Shown piece after piece: positions 15,601-15,750 of a DNA stretch of 15,750 bases. This DNA is from Bacteroidota bacterium (GTDB lineage Bacteria; Bacteroidota; Bacteroidia; Flavobacteriales; Flavobacteriaceae). Every line of letters starts with the position of its first letter. Positions within the stretch are counted from its first letter, which is position 1. Made by a program: the position numbers and the translations under genes. The notes under the pieces were generated by a model, which was not told the DNA's origin, did not search any database, and saw only the letters and a program-made list of their open reading frames with translations. The stretch covers positions 1 through 15,750 of the forward strand of contig JAACDY010000194.1 of assembly GCA_009936675.1 (NCBI GenBank), read 5' to 3'.

Positions 15601-15750
15601 TCTCGATCAGAGTCGACAGAGATATTTGGGTCTAACGGGAAATCATCAATTCCGTCTGGCGATCCATCACCATCGGTATCTGGATTGAGAGGGTCTGTTT
15701 CTTTTTCTAGTTCTTCACCGTCTTTTAATCCATCGGAATCGGAATCAGAT
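12639..15750 (-). CDS. Giant Asp-rich TSP3-repeat surface protein with T9SS type B sorting domain, N-terminus off the window
   Basis: The reading frame is open from the right edge to TAA at 12639, so 1036 C-terminal residues are visible; the true start lies beyond 15750 (the internal TTG at 15512 is not a start). From N to C there are five parts. First, a thrombospondin type 3 (TSP3) array of DxDxDGxxDG units about every 22 residues, with FPLDP-type and bipartite units (15750-14394). Second, a cadherin-like segment split by an acidic insert (about 14393-13800). Third, a second array of 33-39-residue units of the form DTDGDGYPDYIDNDDDGDGI (13799 to about 12905). Fourth, a four-cysteine patch at its end. 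Fifth, a C-terminal domain beginning ITDFFSPNGDGINDQW with EVWIYNRSGQLIF and LPEGSYYYLI. This last is the gliding-motility-associated/CHU_C type B T9SS sorting signal. TSP3 repeats wrap many Ca2+ ions, so a rigid calcium-dependent stalk or adhesin outside the cell is inferred. The sprF-like partner follows 3 bp downstream. Confidence 0.93.
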   Translation of the reverse strand, partial: SDSDSDGLKDGEELEKETDPLNPDTDGDGSPDGIDDFPLDPNISVDSDRDGVSDQKEKEIRTNPENPDTDGDGVTDGEELDQGSNPRDVDTDDDGVMDGEDDLPLDSNETVDTDLDGSGDNTDTDDDGDGIEDEVETEKGTDPKKADTDEDGLSDFTEEELGTDPLKLDSDEDGLSDGEEVEIETDPLNEDTDGDGTIDGEDQLPLDAEGSDDNDGDGIKDDEDEDDDNDGLKDTQELIQNTDPFNPDSDGDGILDGKEIELKSNPNSPDSDGDGLNDGLELSMSTNLNSNDSDGDGIRDGEDAFPLDPYENIDTDGDGLGNDDDLDDDNDGLSDVTESKYATNPLNPDTDEDGLRDGEEIRLNTDPLRKDSDGDQTLDGDDDFPLNPDEDTDTDYDGIGNNTDTDDDDDGVIDLIDNFPTDGSEVNDIDDDGVGNNADVDDDNDGVNDFTELQFIAILQPVDVSFPVTATNTDTTQDRRGSPNPFRGVGKWKIRKQVSGGADAHLFTVKYGEPGAKQNYEDFSQRIIVNKSRDDDDDFGDGFGNGNQDEDEDQNQDGDATENQEEYEDESEGVLAFIDPPDLDNPKDHNKDGIYEVVLSYINTEIGDLFVPIPDTPVNLVISDTTSLDVAILKTTQTPLDEVDPDLVQSDTDGDGFVNSIDEDDDGDGIDSQFEAMKTSVFGARSSNGRRIRSDDFDGDGIVDSLDPDDENDGLLTKYENPDPNGDRSADDALDTDGDGYPDYIDNDDDGDGILTILEGTDANFDGNPDDSLDSDLDGIYDYIDYDDDNDGIPTSLELGDDRDYRDSDFDGIPDYLDSDDDGDGILTRLEIDLEAEDFPSRLIDLDKDGKPNYLDTDDDGDGKQTIDEDHNFNGNPSDDDADGDGLFDAYDSLTTDCDEDGVVDELDDENCNPYNDSDGDGFANIDEVSCGVDPYNSLSLCTDYASIGLKITDFFSPNGDGINDQWADDSFLRYPDNEVWIYNRSGQLIFNEVNYQNNWSGQFNNEDLPEGSYYYLIDFNRSGNPDYQGIVYLAR
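12642..12903 (-). other. T9SS type B C-terminal sorting domain (CHU_C / gliding motility-associated)
   Basis: About 87 residues at the end of the giant protein carry SPNGDGINDQW, VWIYNRSGQLIFNEVNYQNN, a W-x-G core (NWSGQFNNEDLPEGSYYYLI) and a terminal GIVYLAR strand. This is the standard type B C-terminal domain that routes proteins through the T9SS. In the family such domains depend on a PorP/SprF partner, and one is encoded directly downstream. Confidence 0.92.
12905..13799 (-). repeat. Second TSP3-like repeat block, long units
   Basis: Units of about 33-39 residues begin with D-x-D-x-D-G, then x-x-D-Y-x-D-x-D-D-D-x-D-G-I-x-T-x-x-E and a variable tail. Examples are DTDGDGYPDYIDNDDDGDGI, DSDLDGIYDYIDYDDDNDGI and DSDFDGIPDYLDSDDDGDGI. 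Each unit joins two calcium-loop motifs. The tails after the glutamate vary (for example GTDANFDGNPDDSL), and the last units are shorter and carry the protein's only cysteines. The block differs from the 22-residue-phased array upstream. Confidence 0.88.
13800..14393 (-). other. Cadherin-like domain split by an acidic low-complexity insert
   Basis: Between the two TSP3 arrays, SGGADAHLFTV and, much later, EGVLAFIDPPDLDNPKD and NKDGIYEVVLSY follow the order of a bacterial cadherin-like repeat: GGADA-x-F-x-I, then G-x-L-x-F-x-x-P-P-D-x-E-x-P, then D-x-x-x-D-x-x-Y-x-V-x-V. The expected short hairpin loop is replaced by roughly 70 residues, including a run of Asp, Glu, Asn and Gln (about 14036-14155). 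This is an inference from motif order; a structure prediction would settle it. Confidence 0.6.
14394..15750 (-). repeat. TSP3 repeat array with 22-residue phase
   Basis: At least 16 units begin D-x-D-x-D-G. Basic units are 22 residues, of two kinds: DGEE...TDPLNP and DGEDxFPLDPxE. Bipartite units of 35 residues equal 13 + 22. This matches the two motif types of thrombospondin type 3 repeats (C-type about 23 residues; N-type about 36). The array is cut by the right edge of the window. Confidence 0.92.
14640..15482 (-). repeat. 101-residue (303-bp) higher-order repeat inside the TSP3 array
   Basis: The unit order 22 (LPLD/FPLDP type) + 35 (bipartite) + 22 + 22 repeats exactly: copy 1 at 15482-15180 and copy 2 at 15179-14877, each 101 residues. 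Copy 3 at 14876-14640 is 79 residues, lacking one 22-residue unit. The copies are diverged in sequence but identical in length, pointing to old segmental duplication with length under selection. Confidence 0.8.

Noticed and set aside
13799..15750. Regularly spaced short repeats resembling a CRISPR array or satellite
   Set aside because: The period is a multiple of three, variation falls at codon level, and one long reading frame with TSP3 motifs runs through. There are no identical repeats with unrelated spacers.

Overview
The window is a piece of a Bacteroidota chromosome, most likely class Flavobacteriia. The evidence is moderately AT-rich DNA, -7 promoter elements of the Bacteroidota type (TAnnTTTG), a type IX secretion (T9SS) type B cargo protein with a PorP/SprF partner, a CarboxypepD_reg-like secreted protein, a LytTR regulator, and flavobacterial versions of RlmH, bS18 and HisRS. 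I see no tRNA, rRNA, insertion sequence, integrase or CRISPR array. The left two thirds is compact housekeeping DNA; the right end is cell-surface and secretion DNA.

Layout. 1-3481 (minus strand): rlmH, rdgB, a secreted CarboxypepD_reg-like protein, a helical hypothetical protein and purB, whose 3' end runs off the left edge. 3539-6931 (plus): a YihY/BrkB-type membrane protein and priA. 6925-7623 (minus): a LytTR response regulator whose receiver domain lacks the usual phospho-acceptor aspartate. 7744-8855 (plus): the ribosomal operon rpsF-rpsR-rplI, closed by a clear intrinsic terminator. 8911-10804 (plus): a DUF6495-like protein and hisS. 10801-11637 (minus): a sterol desaturase/fatty acid hydroxylase family membrane protein. 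11727-15750 (minus): a very large Asp-rich thrombospondin type 3 repeat protein with a C-terminal T9SS type B sorting domain, whose N-terminus is off the right edge, followed 3 bp later by a PorP/SprF-family gene.

How the genes work together. The ribosomal operon, hisS and rlmH serve translation; rdgB and purB serve nucleotide clean-up and purine synthesis; priA restarts stalled replication forks. The last two genes form an export pair: by analogy with SprB/SprF of Flavobacterium johnsoniae, the PorP/SprF protein probably helps the T9SS deliver or attach the giant calcium-binding surface protein. The visible 1036 residues of that protein have four parts: a 22-residue-phased TSP3 array with a 101-residue higher-order repeat, a cadherin-like domain split by an acidic insert, a second array of longer units, and a four-cysteine patch next to the sorting domain.

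The most unusual items are the architecture of this surface protein and the degenerate receiver of the LytTR regulator. Nothing in the window is clearly a new defence or mobile system.
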